A stretch of 64,000 nucleotides of DNA from Prauserella_A sp040645195 (GTDB taxonomy: Bacteria; Actinomycetota; Actinomycetes; Mycobacteriales; Pseudonocardiaceae). The DNA lies in contig NZ_JBEYXW010000009.1 of assembly GCF_040645195.1 (NCBI RefSeq), forward strand, positions 110,637 through 174,636. Direction: 5' to 3'. Each line of letters starts with the position of its first letter. Position 1 is the first letter of the stretch. The notes under the pieces were generated by a model that was not told the DNA's origin, did no database searches, and saw only the letters and a list, made by a program, of their open reading frames with translations. Positions 43,378-52,270 of this stretch are shown in pieces. The position numbers and the translations under genes were made by a program.

Positions 43378-44186
43378 CAGCTTTCCTTTCTCGTCGAGCT
43401 GACGCTGCGCTCATCGACGGCACTGTCATCGCTGTCGCGGCCGACGATGGCGAGGAAGATGTCATCGAGGGTCGGCTTCTTCTCGACGTATTCGACCTGG
43501 GTGGGCGGGAGCACTTGCCCGAGCTCGGCGAGGGTGCCGTTCACGATGATCCGGCCCCCGTGCAGGATCGCGATCCGGTCGGCCAGCTTTTCGGCCTCCT
43601 CCAGGTACTGCGTCGTGAGCAGCACCGTCGTGCCGCGCTCGGCGAGCTCCTTGACCGACTGCCACACCTCGTTGCGCGCCTGGGGATCGAGCCCGGCCGT
43701 CGGCTCGTCGAGGAAGATGACCGGCGGCTCCCCGACCAGGCTCATCGCGATGTCGAGACGGCGGCGCATGCCACCGGAATACGTCGAAACCCTCCGCCCT
43801 GCCGCGTCGATCAGCGAAAAACGGCCAAGCAGATCATCCGCGATCTTTCCCGGGGCCTTGAGATGCCGCAATTCGGCGACCAGCACGATGTTCTCGCGCC
43901 CGGTCAGGATCTCGTCGACGGCCGCGAACTGCCCGGTCAGGCTGATGGACTCCCGTACCTCCCCAGCCTGCTTGACGACATCGAAGCCGTTGATGGTGAC
44001 GGTACCCGCGTCGGCCTTGAGCAGCGTGGACATGATCTTGATGGTCGTGGTCTTGCCCGCCCCGTTCGGGCCGAGAAGGGCGAAGATGCTGCCCCGCGCC
44101 ACGTCGAAGTCCACGCCGCGCAGCACCTGCAACCGCTTGTACGATTTCTCCAGGCCCTGCACGCGGATCGCATGCTGTGCTGTCAT
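43377..44186 (-). CDS. ABC exporter ATPase (DrrA-like)
   Basis: 269 residues. Walker A GPNGAGKTTTIKI, signature STYSGGMRRRLDIA, Walker B PPVIFLDEPTAGLDP and the switch His region TTQYLEEAEKLADRIA are complete, and the C-terminal ..PPTQVEYVEKKPTLDDIFLAIVG.. is the DrrA-type tail. It energises export by the permease of the next gene. The pair is the main self-resistance candidate of the cluster. Confidence 0.93.
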   Translation of the reverse strand: MTAQHAIRVQGLEKSYKRLQVLRGVDFDVARGSIFALLGPNGAGKTTTIKIMSTLLKADAGTVTINGFDVVKQAGEVRESISLTGQFAAVDEILTGRENIVLVAELRHLKAPGKIADDLLGRFSLIDAAGRRVSTYSGGMRRRLDIAMSLVGEPPVIFLDEPTAGLDPQARNEVWQSVKELAERGTTVLLTTQYLEEAEKLADRIAILHGGRIIVNGTLAELGQVLPPTQVEYVEKKPTLDDIFLAIVGRDSDDSAVDERSVSSTRKES

Positions 44187-44238
44187 TCGGACGGCCCTTT
44201 CTGCTGTGTAGTTGTGGAGATAGCGGAGTCTTCGCTGG

Positions 44239-44655
44239 TCACTCGCAGAACACTTGCACCCTGCTGTCGGCGTCGTCGACGTCGATGTCGACCTCGCCGA
44301 GTTGCTCGATGAACTCCCCGATGTTCTGCGGCTTGAGCTCGGTCAGGTCGATCGGTGTTCCCGACCGTTCCAAGGCCTTGTTGATCTTGACGAGTGCCTC
44401 CGGCGGGATGAGGCTCGCGAGGCGGACCCCGGCACGCAACAGCTGGAGCGGGATCCGGATGTTGACCCGGCTCGGCCCGCTGTCCCCGGAGGTGTCCACC
44501 GCCACCACGCGCAGGTACTTGGGCCGGGTGGTGCCCTTCGGCGTCGACACCGGCCGTTCCCGGTCAAGGGCATCGATCAGCCGCTCGGCCTCGTCGGCGG
44601 CGAGCTTGCCATCGGCCAGCATCTGCAGGACCTGGCGGCGCTGCTCGTTCATCAT
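44239..44655 (-). CDS. SHOCT-like/DUF2089-associated small protein
   Basis: 138 residues. The N-terminal EQRRQVLQMLADGKLAADEAERLIDAL is a short SHOCT-like helical motif; the rest (RVNIRIPLQLLRAGVRLASLIPPEALVKINKAL, then ..FIEQLGEVDIDVDDADSRVQVFCE) is typical of a small actinobacterial family found with DUF2089 and DUF4097 proteins. GGAGGGCA lies before the ATG at 44655 (a second ATG follows at 44652). Function unknown; probably part of an envelope-stress or regulatory set with the next three genes. Confidence 0.7.
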   Translation of the reverse strand: MMNEQRRQVLQMLADGKLAADEAERLIDALDRERPVSTPKGTTRPKYLRVVAVDTSGDSGPSRVNIRIPLQLLRAGVRLASLIPPEALVKINKALERSGTPIDLTELKPQNIGEFIEQLGEVDIDVDDADSRVQVFCE

Positions 44656-44671
44656 TGCCCTCCTTCGCGAC

Positions 44672-44932
44672 TCATCTGATGCTGACCAGCACAGCCGTGC
44701 GGCCATCCTCGATCTCGAACCGGGTGCCGGGCAGCGCCCACACGAACTGCCCGAGACCACGCAGCGCGCCAACCGGGTTCACCCCGGTGACGAGGCAGGC
44801 GACCAGTCCGGCCAGCACGCCGAGCAGCAGCAGTGGCGACAGCACCAGGACGACCGGTACGACGGGGATGTACAGCCGCAGCCAGCGGCCATCGGAACGG
44901 CGTTGGCGGTAGGTCACCAGCTGCGGGATCAT
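44672..44932 (-). CDS. Small membrane protein
   Basis: 86 residues with one long hydrophobic segment (about residues 21-50, containing VVLVLSPLLLLGVLAGL and a further ACLVTGV). It starts at 44932 and overlaps the stop of the DUF2089 gene (ATGA), so it is made together with it. I do not recognise a named family; it may anchor or sense for the neighbouring regulatory proteins. Confidence 0.65.
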   Translation of the reverse strand: MIPQLVTYRQRRSDGRWLRLYIPVVPVVLVLSPLLLLGVLAGLVACLVTGVNPVGALRGLGQFVWALPGTRFEIEDGRTAVLVSIR

Positions 44933-45327
44933 CGGGACCTCTCCAGCTCGTCCAGCGCCTCCCGGGCACTGATCTCCCCCCGCCGCAGCCGGTCGACGAC
45001 GTCCGCGCCGGTCGGCGCCGGATCCGTGTCGACGAAGTCGAGCTGCTCGGCGATCCGGTTCAGCCGGGCCTTGACCGTCGGGTAGCTCACCCCGAAGACC
45101 CGCTCCATCTCCTTGATCGAACCGTGCGAACGCACGAAGGCGGTGACGAACACCTGGTCGTCGACGCTGAGCTTGGCCAGTTGCGGCGGCTCGAACGGAG
45201 CCTCTATCGCCACCCCACTGCTGACGATGCGGACCCGCTCGACCACGAACGGCTGACCGCGCGTCAGGTCCGTCAGCTCCTGCCAGTCCACCTCGACCCC
45301 TCCACTCCCAACGCGGTACGACGCCAT
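44929..45327 (-). CDS. DUF2089-family putative regulator
   Basis: 132 residues. FVTAFVRSHGSIKEMERVFGVSYPTVKARLNRIAEQL is a helix-turn-helix-like core of DUF2089 proteins, preceded by an N-terminal region around PPQLAKLSVDDQVFV, and the C-terminus ..DVVDRLRRGEISAREALDELER is again SHOCT-like. The AAGGAAGC site precedes the ATG at 45327. It heads a minus operon with the membrane protein and SHOCT gene, divergent from a DUF4097 gene. The AT-rich shared promoter (45328-45431) is where it would act, if it is autoregulatory. Confidence 0.75.
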   Translation of the reverse strand: MASYRVGSGGVEVDWQELTDLTRGQPFVVERVRIVSSGVAIEAPFEPPQLAKLSVDDQVFVTAFVRSHGSIKEMERVFGVSYPTVKARLNRIAEQLDFVDTDPAPTGADVVDRLRRGEISAREALDELERSR

Positions 45328-45431
45328 GCTTCCTTGATTTTCTTAAGCTGTCAACGCCGAATTCTTGAGTTCTCATACCTATTATGCAATATTATGAACC
45401 CTCCGCCGTTCCCGTCAGGACAAGGAGCACG
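45328..45431. promoter_or_regulatory. AT-rich divergent promoter region
   Basis: The intergenic stretch is markedly AT-rich for this genome. It holds repeated CTTGA/TTCTTGAG elements and TATTATGCAATATTA, suitable as promoter and operator sequence for the DUF2089 and DUF4097 genes on the two strands. No precise -35/-10 is claimed. Confidence 0.5.
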
Positions 45432-46100
45432 ATGCAGACATTCGATACCCCAGCCCCGATCTCCGCCCTCGTCGAAATCGTCGCGGGGCGGATCGAGTTC
45501 GTCGCCACCGACCGGGCCGACACCGCGGTCGAGGTCCTGCCCGCGGACGGCGCGAAGAGCGACGATGTGAAAGTGGCCGAGCAGATCAAGGTCGACTACG
45601 GCGATGGCGCCCTGCGGATTCGCTGGCAGTCGACCGGACTGCTCGGCGGCGGTTCCGGTTCCGGCTCCGTCAAGGTGAGGGTCCACTTGCCCACCGGTTC
45701 CCGGGTCGACGCGCAGGCGGCCAGTACCGAGTTCCGAACCGTCGGACGGCTCGGCGACGTCAAGTTCGAGGGCGTGCAAGCCCCGGTCACCATCGACGAG
45801 GCCGCGAGCGTCCACATCACCGTGGTGGACGGCGACATCGAGGTCGGCAGGCTGGGCGGGCCCGCGGAGATCAGCACGCTGCAGGGCAACATCCGGATCG
45901 GCGAGGCCGTGCGCGGCAAGGTGGTGCTGCACGCCCTGTCCGGCGACATCTCCGTCAGCGCCGCTGCCGGGGTCATGGCCACCCTCGACGCCGGCGGCGG
46001 GGGCCGCATCAAGAACTCCCTCAGGAACGACGGCACCGCCGCCGAACTCGACATCCACGCCACCACCACCGAAGGCACCATCACCGCCAGCAGCCGCTGA
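45432..46100 (+). CDS. DUF4097-family beta-helix protein
   Basis: 222 residues. The body is a series of short beta-repeats (VKVRVHLPTGSRVDAQAAST, ..PVTIDEAASVHITVVDGDIEVG.., ..RIGEAVRGKVVLHALSGDISV..) characteristic of DUF4097, a right-handed beta-helix family of unknown role, often next to PspC/DUF2089-type genes. The ATG at 45432 follows AAGGAG by 5-6 bases. No signal peptide. Divergent from the DUF2089 operon. Confidence 0.8.
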   Translation: MQTFDTPAPISALVEIVAGRIEFVATDRADTAVEVLPADGAKSDDVKVAEQIKVDYGDGALRIRWQSTGLLGGGSGSGSVKVRVHLPTGSRVDAQAASTEFRTVGRLGDVKFEGVQAPVTIDEAASVHITVVDGDIEVGRLGGPAEISTLQGNIRIGEAVRGKVVLHALSGDISVSAAAGVMATLDAGGGGRIKNSLRNDGTAAELDIHATTTEGTITASSR

Positions 46101-46151
46101 CCCGATCCCGCGGGTGGGGCCGACGACACGGTGGAAGGTCGCCTGTCGCGT

Positions 46152-46187
46152 GGCGGCCGGAGAACGCGCGGCTCCTTTCTGGCCGCC
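46152..46187. terminator. Possible weak hairpin between convergent genes
   Basis: GGCGGCC (46152-46158) and GGCCGCC (46181-46187) can pair across 22 bases between the DUF4097 gene and the radical SAM gene. Modest and GC-only, so low confidence. Confidence 0.3.
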
Positions 46188-46204
46188 GGGGTGCGATCGC
46201 CGGA

Positions 46205-48217
46205 TCAGCGCGTCGCGACCACCTCGGGTGAGTGAACCTCGACGAAGGGCAGGATCTCGCGGAAGCGCAGGACGGTGCCGTGGCAGTAGTTGGCGTTGTG
46301 CTCGAGGCTCCGCTGCGGCATGTAGGGCATCTTCTGCCGGGCATGGTGGTTGATGCGCAGCGTGACCCGGCCCGACGCCGCGTCACCCAGCACGCCGGCG
46401 TCGAGCACCTCGCGCGCCACCAGCAACCCGGCCAGCTCGGCGGGGACCTCCACGAGGAAACTCTCGGCGTCGCCCAGGCCGTGCACGGTGCACTCGGTGA
46501 ATTCGTAGTCCGGCACCCGCACCGGTTCACGGTAGATGTAAGGCCGGGCGAGCAGGTCCATTTCGAACGCCTGCCGGGCCAGCGGGTCGGACCACCACTC
46601 TTGGGACCGGACATAGGCGGCCAGCAACGCGTCGAATTCCTCACGGTGGGTGCTGAGGATCATGTGCCCGATCTTGCCGCTGACGAGCACGTCGTAGTTG
46701 GCCAGGTGGGCCAAGGACTTGGTGAAGAGCTGGAGCACCTCGGAATCGGTCCGCTGTTCGAAGTAACGCGCGACGCTCGCGAACAAATCGCCGTAGGAGA
46801 GGATGCCGACCTCGTCGAGGTAGCCGGAGAGCAGGAACAGACCCCGCATGTTGTACACGGTGTGCATCGCGTTGTACAGCCAGTACCCGTCGAAGCACGC
46901 CTCCCTGGACACCCAGTTCGTGCCGACGACGACCTCCGCCTCGGACACGTCGCTCGGGACCGGTTCCGTGACCAGGCCGTAGAGTTCCCGCTGCAGGTAC
47001 ATGGGCGTGTTGTTCAGGAGAAGCTCCGGGTAGACGATGACGGTGTCGGCATAGGAGCGGCACAGCTTCGTCAACCCGTCCTTGAAGGACTCGAAGGTTT
47101 CCCCCGGCAGTGGCCAGATCAGTTCCACATAGGAACTGATCTGCTTTTCCCGCAGCGTGCGCTGCAACTCGACGTAGGTCTCCTCGCGAATGTTGTCCCG
47201 CTCGACGAGCTTGAGCGCCACGGGGTTCAGCGTCTGGAGCGAAATCGGCTGGGTCACCATGAGGCCGCCCCGCACGAAGATCTCGGTGATCTGCGCCATG
47301 CGCTCCGGCCGGTTCTTGGCCGCCGCCATGTATACGACCAGCGGGTAGCCGTTTTCCCTTTTGAGCTCGACGATGTGCTCGGTCATCGCCACATCACGGG
47401 GTGACTGCCCCCAGTTCGCGTCGGCGATGAAGAGGCCGGAGAACCCGTTGTCGCTGATCCAGGTCAGCTCGTCCCTGATCCGGTCCTCCTCGAACTTGAT
47501 CACCTTCGAGTTGGTGCGCGCGCCCCAGTAGCAGAAACTGCAGCGGAACGGGCACCCGCGGTTGGTCTCCAGGATCCCGAGACTGAACTCGTAACCATCG
47601 AAGACGCCGGTGAGAAAAGGCGAAGGAATCTCCATGAGATCGCCGATCCGCGGCGCGGGTTCGGTCGTGACGAGTTCGCCGCCGGACCAGAAGCTGAGCC
47701 CGGGGACCTGGCGCAGGTCGGGAGCCGCGCTGTTGAGCTGCCTGAACAGCTCCACCGACGTTCGCTCCCCCTCGCCGTTGCACACGTACACGTTCTCCGG
47801 CGCATCCGCCAGGTAGGTGGCTGCATGGTTCATCACCTGCGGGCCGCCGAGCAGGTAATGGGCGTTCGGCTGCCGCTCCCGCAACTCCTTCAGCACCCAG
47901 CGGATCAGCTTCATGTTCCAGATGTAGCAACTGAACGTGTAGATGTCCGCGTACTTCCCGACCAGCTCTTCTAGCAGCTTGTGCCGGTCGTCCTTCACCG
48001 GGTAGGAGAAGATTTCGAAGGAATGCGTCGCCGCCACTCCCTCGTCCTCCTGTGCGCACGCCTGGATGTAACCGGACGCGAGCGGCAGGATGTTCTCGTA
48101 GCTGGGAATCTCGACGAGCACGACCTTCTTGCGATCCTGGTCGCCGCCCTCTTGCGCGAAATTGTTGATCAGCAACTTCCGGCCTCCCGCCGAGGTGCGT
48201 ACTGTCCGTGCCGGCAC
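46205..48217 (-). CDS. B12-binding-domain radical SAM enzyme
   Basis: 670 residues from a GTG at 48217. A TTG at 48175, with GGGAGG just upstream, is an alternative start. Residues ~30-170 form a cobalamin-binding-like Rossmann domain (KKVVLVEIPSYENILPLASGY..), without the DxHxxG motif, as in the base-on-tolerant subgroup. The radical SAM cluster motif is CPFRCSFC (C222, C226, C229; CX3CX2C) after ETNRG. The C-terminal ~250 residues are a family-specific extension. B12 radical SAM enzymes mainly methylate unactivated carbons, others rearrange or cyclise. As last gene of the operon after a free A domain and PCP, it may act on the PCP-bound amino acid (inference). Confidence 0.85.
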   Translation of the reverse strand: MPARTVRTSAGGRKLLINNFAQEGGDQDRKKVVLVEIPSYENILPLASGYIQACAQEDEGVAATHSFEIFSYPVKDDRHKLLEELVGKYADIYTFSCYIWNMKLIRWVLKELRERQPNAHYLLGGPQVMNHAATYLADAPENVYVCNGEGERTSVELFRQLNSAAPDLRQVPGLSFWSGGELVTTEPAPRIGDLMEIPSPFLTGVFDGYEFSLGILETNRGCPFRCSFCYWGARTNSKVIKFEEDRIRDELTWISDNGFSGLFIADANWGQSPRDVAMTEHIVELKRENGYPLVVYMAAAKNRPERMAQITEIFVRGGLMVTQPISLQTLNPVALKLVERDNIREETYVELQRTLREKQISSYVELIWPLPGETFESFKDGLTKLCRSYADTVIVYPELLLNNTPMYLQRELYGLVTEPVPSDVSEAEVVVGTNWVSREACFDGYWLYNAMHTVYNMRGLFLLSGYLDEVGILSYGDLFASVARYFEQRTDSEVLQLFTKSLAHLANYDVLVSGKIGHMILSTHREEFDALLAAYVRSQEWWSDPLARQAFEMDLLARPYIYREPVRVPDYEFTECTVHGLGDAESFLVEVPAELAGLLVAREVLDAGVLGDAASGRVTLRINHHARQKMPYMPQRSLEHNANYCHGTVLRFREILPFVEVHSPEVVATR

Positions 48218-48226
48218 CGGCTGGTT

Positions 48227-48493
48227 TCAGGGTGCGTGTGTCCCGGCGTCCTGGTGCGCCCACAGGTCGATGTGCTCGGCCAGGTCGGCGAGGACCGGCC
48301 GGTCGATCAGCACCCGTACCGTGAAATCGATCTGCCACCGGCGGCGGGCCGCGAGCACGACCTTGGTGGCCAGCAGTGAATCCCCGCCCAGGTTGAAGAA
48401 GTTCTCCTCGCGCCCGATCTTGTCGATCTTGAGCACACCGGCCCAGATCTCCGCGAGCTGGTGTTCCGTCCGCGTCTCGAAGTCGCCATCCAT
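48227..48493 (-). CDS. Free-standing peptidyl carrier protein
   Basis: 88 residues. EHQLAEIWAGVLKIDKIGREENFFNLGGDSLLATKVV contains the phosphopantetheine Ser in LGGDS. It starts 3 bases after the stop of the free A domain gene and ends 10 bases before the radical SAM start. It should carry the amino acid activated by that A domain, held out as a substrate for tailoring enzymes. Confidence 0.92.
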   Translation of the reverse strand: MDGDFETRTEHQLAEIWAGVLKIDKIGREENFFNLGGDSLLATKVVLAARRRWQIDFTVRVLIDRPVLADLAEHIDLWAHQDAGTHAP

Positions 48494-48496
48494 TCC

Positions 48497-50104
48497 CTAC
48501 CCCTGTCTGCGTCGGTGGCCTCGCAGGTGCATACCGGCGAGCGCGTGGGCGACGGCTTTGCGGTCCGCCTTGCCGCTCGGTGTCCGCGGCAGTTCCGGCA
48601 GGACGGTGATGGAGACGGGAACCGCCTGCGCGGGCAGCAGCTCGGCCAGGGCGGCGAGCGCCCGGCCCTGGTCGAATCCCACGCTGTCGCCGTCGACGGT
48701 GACCGCGGCCCGCAACTGGCGGGCGCCCTCGGTGATCTCGAGCGGAACGCAGACCGCTTCCGTGACGCCCGGCTGCTCGAGCAGGCAGGCATCCACTTCG
48801 AGGGGGTTCACCCGGACGCCGCGGATCTTGACCTCGTGGTCGGCACGGCCGACGTAGTGGATGACCTCGTCCTCGACGCGCACCAGGTCACCGGTGCGGA
48901 AGGTGCGGTCGCCGCCGGTGACCGGGAGGTACCGCACCGCGGTGAGGCGGGGCTGGTTGAGGTAGCACATCGAGAGCGGCAGGCCGGCCACCAGGAGCTC
49001 CCCCACCGCGGGTTCGCCGGGGTCGACCGGGTCGACGAACACCTGACAGCCCGGCAGCGGGCGCCCGATCGGCGCCAGCGTCGGCCAGCTGTCCGGCGGC
49101 CCGGTGAGCGTGTGCGCGGTGACCATGGCGGACTCGCTCTGTCCGTAGTGGACGTTGAGCCGGCTTCCCGGCAGGCGCCGGAAGAAGTCCCGGACGGTCG
49201 CGGTGCAGACGAGCTGCTCGCCACCGAGGTTCACCTCCCGCAGCGCGAGACCGTCGAGTGAGTCCGCGGCGGCCGCGGCGGTGGTGAGCATGTGCAGCGC
49301 CACGTACGGCAGGAACAGGCGCTCGATCCGGTTGTCCGCGAGCCAGTCGAGCAGCGCGATCGGGTCACGGCGCAGCGGCTCGGGCATGATCACCAGCGTG
49401 CCGCCGCCACCCAGCGTGCCGAGGACCTCCTGGAACCACACGTCGAAGTTGAGCGGGGTGAACTGGGCGGTGCGCAGGTCCGGCCGCACCGAGTGACCGC
49501 GCTGCCAGTGCGCCATGTTGTCGATGCTGCGGTGCGGCAGCACGACGCCCTTGGGCAGGCCGGTCGACCCGGAGGTGTAGATGATGTACACCGGCAGGTC
49601 CGCCCGGCACGGCTGCCGCAGAACGGCCGCGTGGGCGCGCGTTCCCACCGCGGCCGCGTCGTCGGCAGGCGGTATGCGCACGGACGGCACGCCGGTCGCG
49701 AACCCGGGTTCGGTGCCGGCCCACAGCACGATCCTGGCCCCGCTGTCGGCCGTCATGTACTCGAGCCGTTTCACCGGGTAGCCGGCGTCTAGCGGCACGT
49801 AGGTGGCCCCGATGCGCACGGTGGCGAGCATCGCCGCCACGATCGCGGCGCTTCGCGTGCCGGTGATGGCCACCGGGTCGCCGGGGCGGATGCCGTGGTC
49901 CGCCAGTAGCGCGGCGATCTGCTCGGTCCACCTGCTCAGGTCGTGGTAGGTGAGCTCGTGGTCCTCGTCGCGGACCGCGACGTGGCCCGGCCGCGCCGCC
50001 GCGGTCGCGGCCAGCGCGTCGATCAGGCACGGCGGATCCGCCGTGCCGCCCGACAGTGAAGTGAGCCGGCGGGGTGTGGTCAGCGCGGTCGCTTCACTGG
50101 CCAT
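48497..50104 (-). CDS. Free-standing NRPS adenylation domain, proline-like code
   Basis: 535 residues, a single A domain with YTSGSTGLPKG, HYGQSES, FRTGDLVR, DHEVKIRGVRVNPLE and the terminal Lys in LPRTPSGKADR. Residues aligned to the ten specificity positions are D221, V222, Q225, F264, V291, L293, H319, M327, V328 and Lys = DVQFVLHMVK. This resembles proline codes (DVQLIAHVVK, DVQFIAHVVK), so proline or another cyclic imino acid, such as pipecolate or piperazate, is likely. Its ATG at 50104 overlaps the thioesterase gene by 11 bases. It loads the free PCP encoded next and could also serve the PCP of the NRPS with the defective A domain. Confidence 0.88.
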   Translation of the reverse strand: MASEATALTTPRRLTSLSGGTADPPCLIDALAATAAARPGHVAVRDEDHELTYHDLSRWTEQIAALLADHGIRPGDPVAITGTRSAAIVAAMLATVRIGATYVPLDAGYPVKRLEYMTADSGARIVLWAGTEPGFATGVPSVRIPPADDAAAVGTRAHAAVLRQPCRADLPVYIIYTSGSTGLPKGVVLPHRSIDNMAHWQRGHSVRPDLRTAQFTPLNFDVWFQEVLGTLGGGGTLVIMPEPLRRDPIALLDWLADNRIERLFLPYVALHMLTTAAAAADSLDGLALREVNLGGEQLVCTATVRDFFRRLPGSRLNVHYGQSESAMVTAHTLTGPPDSWPTLAPIGRPLPGCQVFVDPVDPGEPAVGELLVAGLPLSMCYLNQPRLTAVRYLPVTGGDRTFRTGDLVRVEDEVIHYVGRADHEVKIRGVRVNPLEVDACLLEQPGVTEAVCVPLEITEGARQLRAAVTVDGDSVGFDQGRALAALAELLPAQAVPVSITVLPELPRTPSGKADRKAVAHALAGMHLRGHRRRQG

Positions 50105-50888
50105 CTGCCATCCCTTGGCCGAGGTCGCTCAGGACACCGTTACGACCGGATATGACCACGTCATGCAGGTCCGCGAGCAGCGCGGCCGCGTTGGCTCTGA
50201 GGTAGAAGTGGTCACCGGGCAGCACCCGGAGCCGGAAGGCGGCGTTCGTCGTCTCCGCCCAGCGGCGCATCTGCTCCGGGGACGCTTCGGGATCGTGGTT
50301 CCCGACGTAGCCGTACACCGGGCAGTCGAGCGGCGGCCGGGCGCCGCCGGAATAGTCGTCGGTCAGGCGGTAGTCGGCGCGGATCGCGGGGAGCACGACC
50401 TCCCGCAGGCCACGATCGGCGAAGACCGCGGACGCGCTCGCGTCGAAGCTCATCACGTGCGCGATGATCTCCTCGTCCGTGCCGGAGATCATCTGCCGGC
50501 CGGCCAGCGCGTGCGGCGGCCGCCTGCCGGAGACGCACAGCGTGGCGGGCGGACGACCCTGGTCCTGGAAGCGCAGAGCCACCTCGTGCGCCACCGAGGC
50601 ACCCATGCTGTGCCCGAAGAACACCAGCCGGTGGGGGGCCAGATCGCCGAGCGCGCCCGCGATGTCGTCCGCGAGGGCCTCCAGCCGGGCGGGGAACGGA
50701 TCGCCGAACCGGTCCTCCCTGCCCGGGTACCGGACGGCGAGCACGCCGACGTTCGACGGCAGTCCCAGGGGCCAGGTGCGGTAGGCACTCGCACCCGCGC
50801 CGGCGTGCGGGAAGCAGACGAGCTTCGTCTGGCACCCGGCGTCATCACGGAAGCGGCGTATCCACCGCTCTTCCACCGGACTCCGCAA
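50094..50888 (-). CDS. Type II/aminoacyl-transfer type thioesterase
   Basis: 264 residues from a TTG at 50888, chosen because AGGAGG lies 6 bases upstream; a GTG at 50876 is possible, and the longer frame upstream is antisense of the hydroxylase. CFPHAGAGASAYRTW, YPGREDRFGDPF, GHSMG (Ser94) and GDHFYLR give a complete type II thioesterase. It may edit carrier domains, release product, or (as known for some clusters) move an aminoacyl group between carriers. No thioesterase domain is fused to the NRPS or PKS proteins in the window, so one of the two free thioesterases may be the releasing enzyme. Confidence 0.85.
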   Translation of the reverse strand: MRSPVEERWIRRFRDDAGCQTKLVCFPHAGAGASAYRTWPLGLPSNVGVLAVRYPGREDRFGDPFPARLEALADDIAGALGDLAPHRLVFFGHSMGASVAHEVALRFQDQGRPPATLCVSGRRPPHALAGRQMISGTDEEIIAHVMSFDASASAVFADRGLREVVLPAIRADYRLTDDYSGGARPPLDCPVYGYVGNHDPEASPEQMRRWAETTNAAFRLRVLPGDHFYLRANAAALLADLHDVVISGRNGVLSDLGQGMADGQ

Positions 50889-50929
50889 CAGAGTCCTCCT
50901 ATCAGGATCGGAAGGAATCGTCAGTGTGG

Positions 50930-52270
50930 TCAACGGAGATCGCTCCCGACCTTGACCGGAACGGCACTGTCCACGTTGTCCCCGGCCTGCCGGGAGACGA
51001 TCGATTCGACGATCTCGCCGCTTCGCAAGGCGATGGTCGACAGCAGTGAGGAGGTCAGGCCGTGGGTGTGCTCGGTACCGCCCTGGAGGTAGATGCCGCA
51101 CCGCACCTCGGGCACGGTGACGAGCCGATAGTCCCGGTCGACCTGGTACCGGTCCGCTTCGTCACGCAGGCAGTGCCGATCGAGGTCGCCGAGCAGCCCG
51201 GCGGGCTCCATCGCGCGGTAGCCGGTCGCGCACACGAGCGCGTCGACGTCGAGTTCACGCACCTCGCCGTCCTCCCCCACCTGTAGCGAGATCCGGGTCT
51301 CCTCGCCCGCGCGTTTGGCACCGGTGACCCTGGTCAGGTTGAGGAACCGCAGGCGCCTGACCCCGAGCACGTCGTCGTCGTAGGACCTGCGGTACAGCTC
51401 CCTGATCACCTCGTCGTCGACGACCGAGTAGTTGGTGTTGCGGTGGTACCGCCAGAACGCCTCGCGCGTCTGCTCGGTGCCGAAGTAGTAGTCGTCGACG
51501 GCCGGTTGGTCGAAGACCTGGTTCGCGAAAGGCGTGTCGTCGGCGACGGAGTAGCCGTAGGACGGGGTGACCGCGTACACCTGGGCGTGGGGCAGTTCGT
51601 CGTAGAGGAACCGGGTGATCTCGGCTGCGCTCTGGCCGGCGCCCGCCACCGCGACCCGGCGCAGGGTCCTGGGGTCCATCCGCCGGTACTGCTCCAGGAA
51701 ATCGCAGCTGTGCCACACACGTTCGTCACGCTCGGTCCCCTCGGGCAGGCTCGGGACCAACCCGGTCGAGATCACCACGTTCCGCGCCTTGATCACGCGG
51801 CGGCCGGTGTCGTCCGCGATCTCCAGCAGCAGGTGGTCCGGCGCTTCCGCGGCCTCGCCGGCCGGCAGCCGGATCGACGTGACCTCCGAGCCGTAGGCGA
51901 TGCGGTCGGACACCCGCGCCTGCGCCCACTCGAGGTAGGAGTGGAACTCGCGGCGGGTGGGGAAGAAATCCTGCTTGTTGACGAACTGCGGGAGCCGCCC
52001 CGACGCGTGCAGGTACGCGACGAAGCTGAAACTCGACGTCGGATTCCGGATGGTGACCAGGTCCTTGAGAAAGGATATCTGCATCGTCGCCGATGGAAGC
52101 AACATGTTGCGGTGCCAGCCGAAAGAAGCCTGACGTTCGAAGAAGAGGCTGCTGATCCCCTTTCCCGGCCGACTCGCCCCGTACTCCTCGATGGCGATGG
52201 CCAGCGACAGATTGGCCGGGCCGAACCCGATGCCGGCCACATCGTAGATCTCAGGTCCTCGATCACTCAT
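50930..52270 (-). CDS. Ornithine/lysine-type flavin N-hydroxylase
   Basis: 446 residues of the SidA/PvdA/IucD/KtzI family. FAD loop GIGFGPANLSLAIA, MQISFLKDLVTIRNPTS, NADPH loop VAGAGQSAAEI, and the C-terminal CATGYRAMEP and ..HTHGLTSSLLSTIALR.. are conserved markers. It hydroxylates the side-chain amine of ornithine or lysine (or a close analogue). The product can enter siderophores, or N-N bonds such as piperazate when a KtzT-type haem enzyme is present; none is visible here. The ATG at 52270 is preceded by GGGAG; earlier in-frame ATGs precede that site. Confidence 0.92.
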   Translation of the reverse strand: MSDRGPEIYDVAGIGFGPANLSLAIAIEEYGASRPGKGISSLFFERQASFGWHRNMLLPSATMQISFLKDLVTIRNPTSSFSFVAYLHASGRLPQFVNKQDFFPTRREFHSYLEWAQARVSDRIAYGSEVTSIRLPAGEAAEAPDHLLLEIADDTGRRVIKARNVVISTGLVPSLPEGTERDERVWHSCDFLEQYRRMDPRTLRRVAVAGAGQSAAEITRFLYDELPHAQVYAVTPSYGYSVADDTPFANQVFDQPAVDDYYFGTEQTREAFWRYHRNTNYSVVDDEVIRELYRRSYDDDVLGVRRLRFLNLTRVTGAKRAGEETRISLQVGEDGEVRELDVDALVCATGYRAMEPAGLLGDLDRHCLRDEADRYQVDRDYRLVTVPEVRCGIYLQGGTEHTHGLTSSLLSTIALRSGEIVESIVSRQAGDNVDSAVPVKVGSDLR

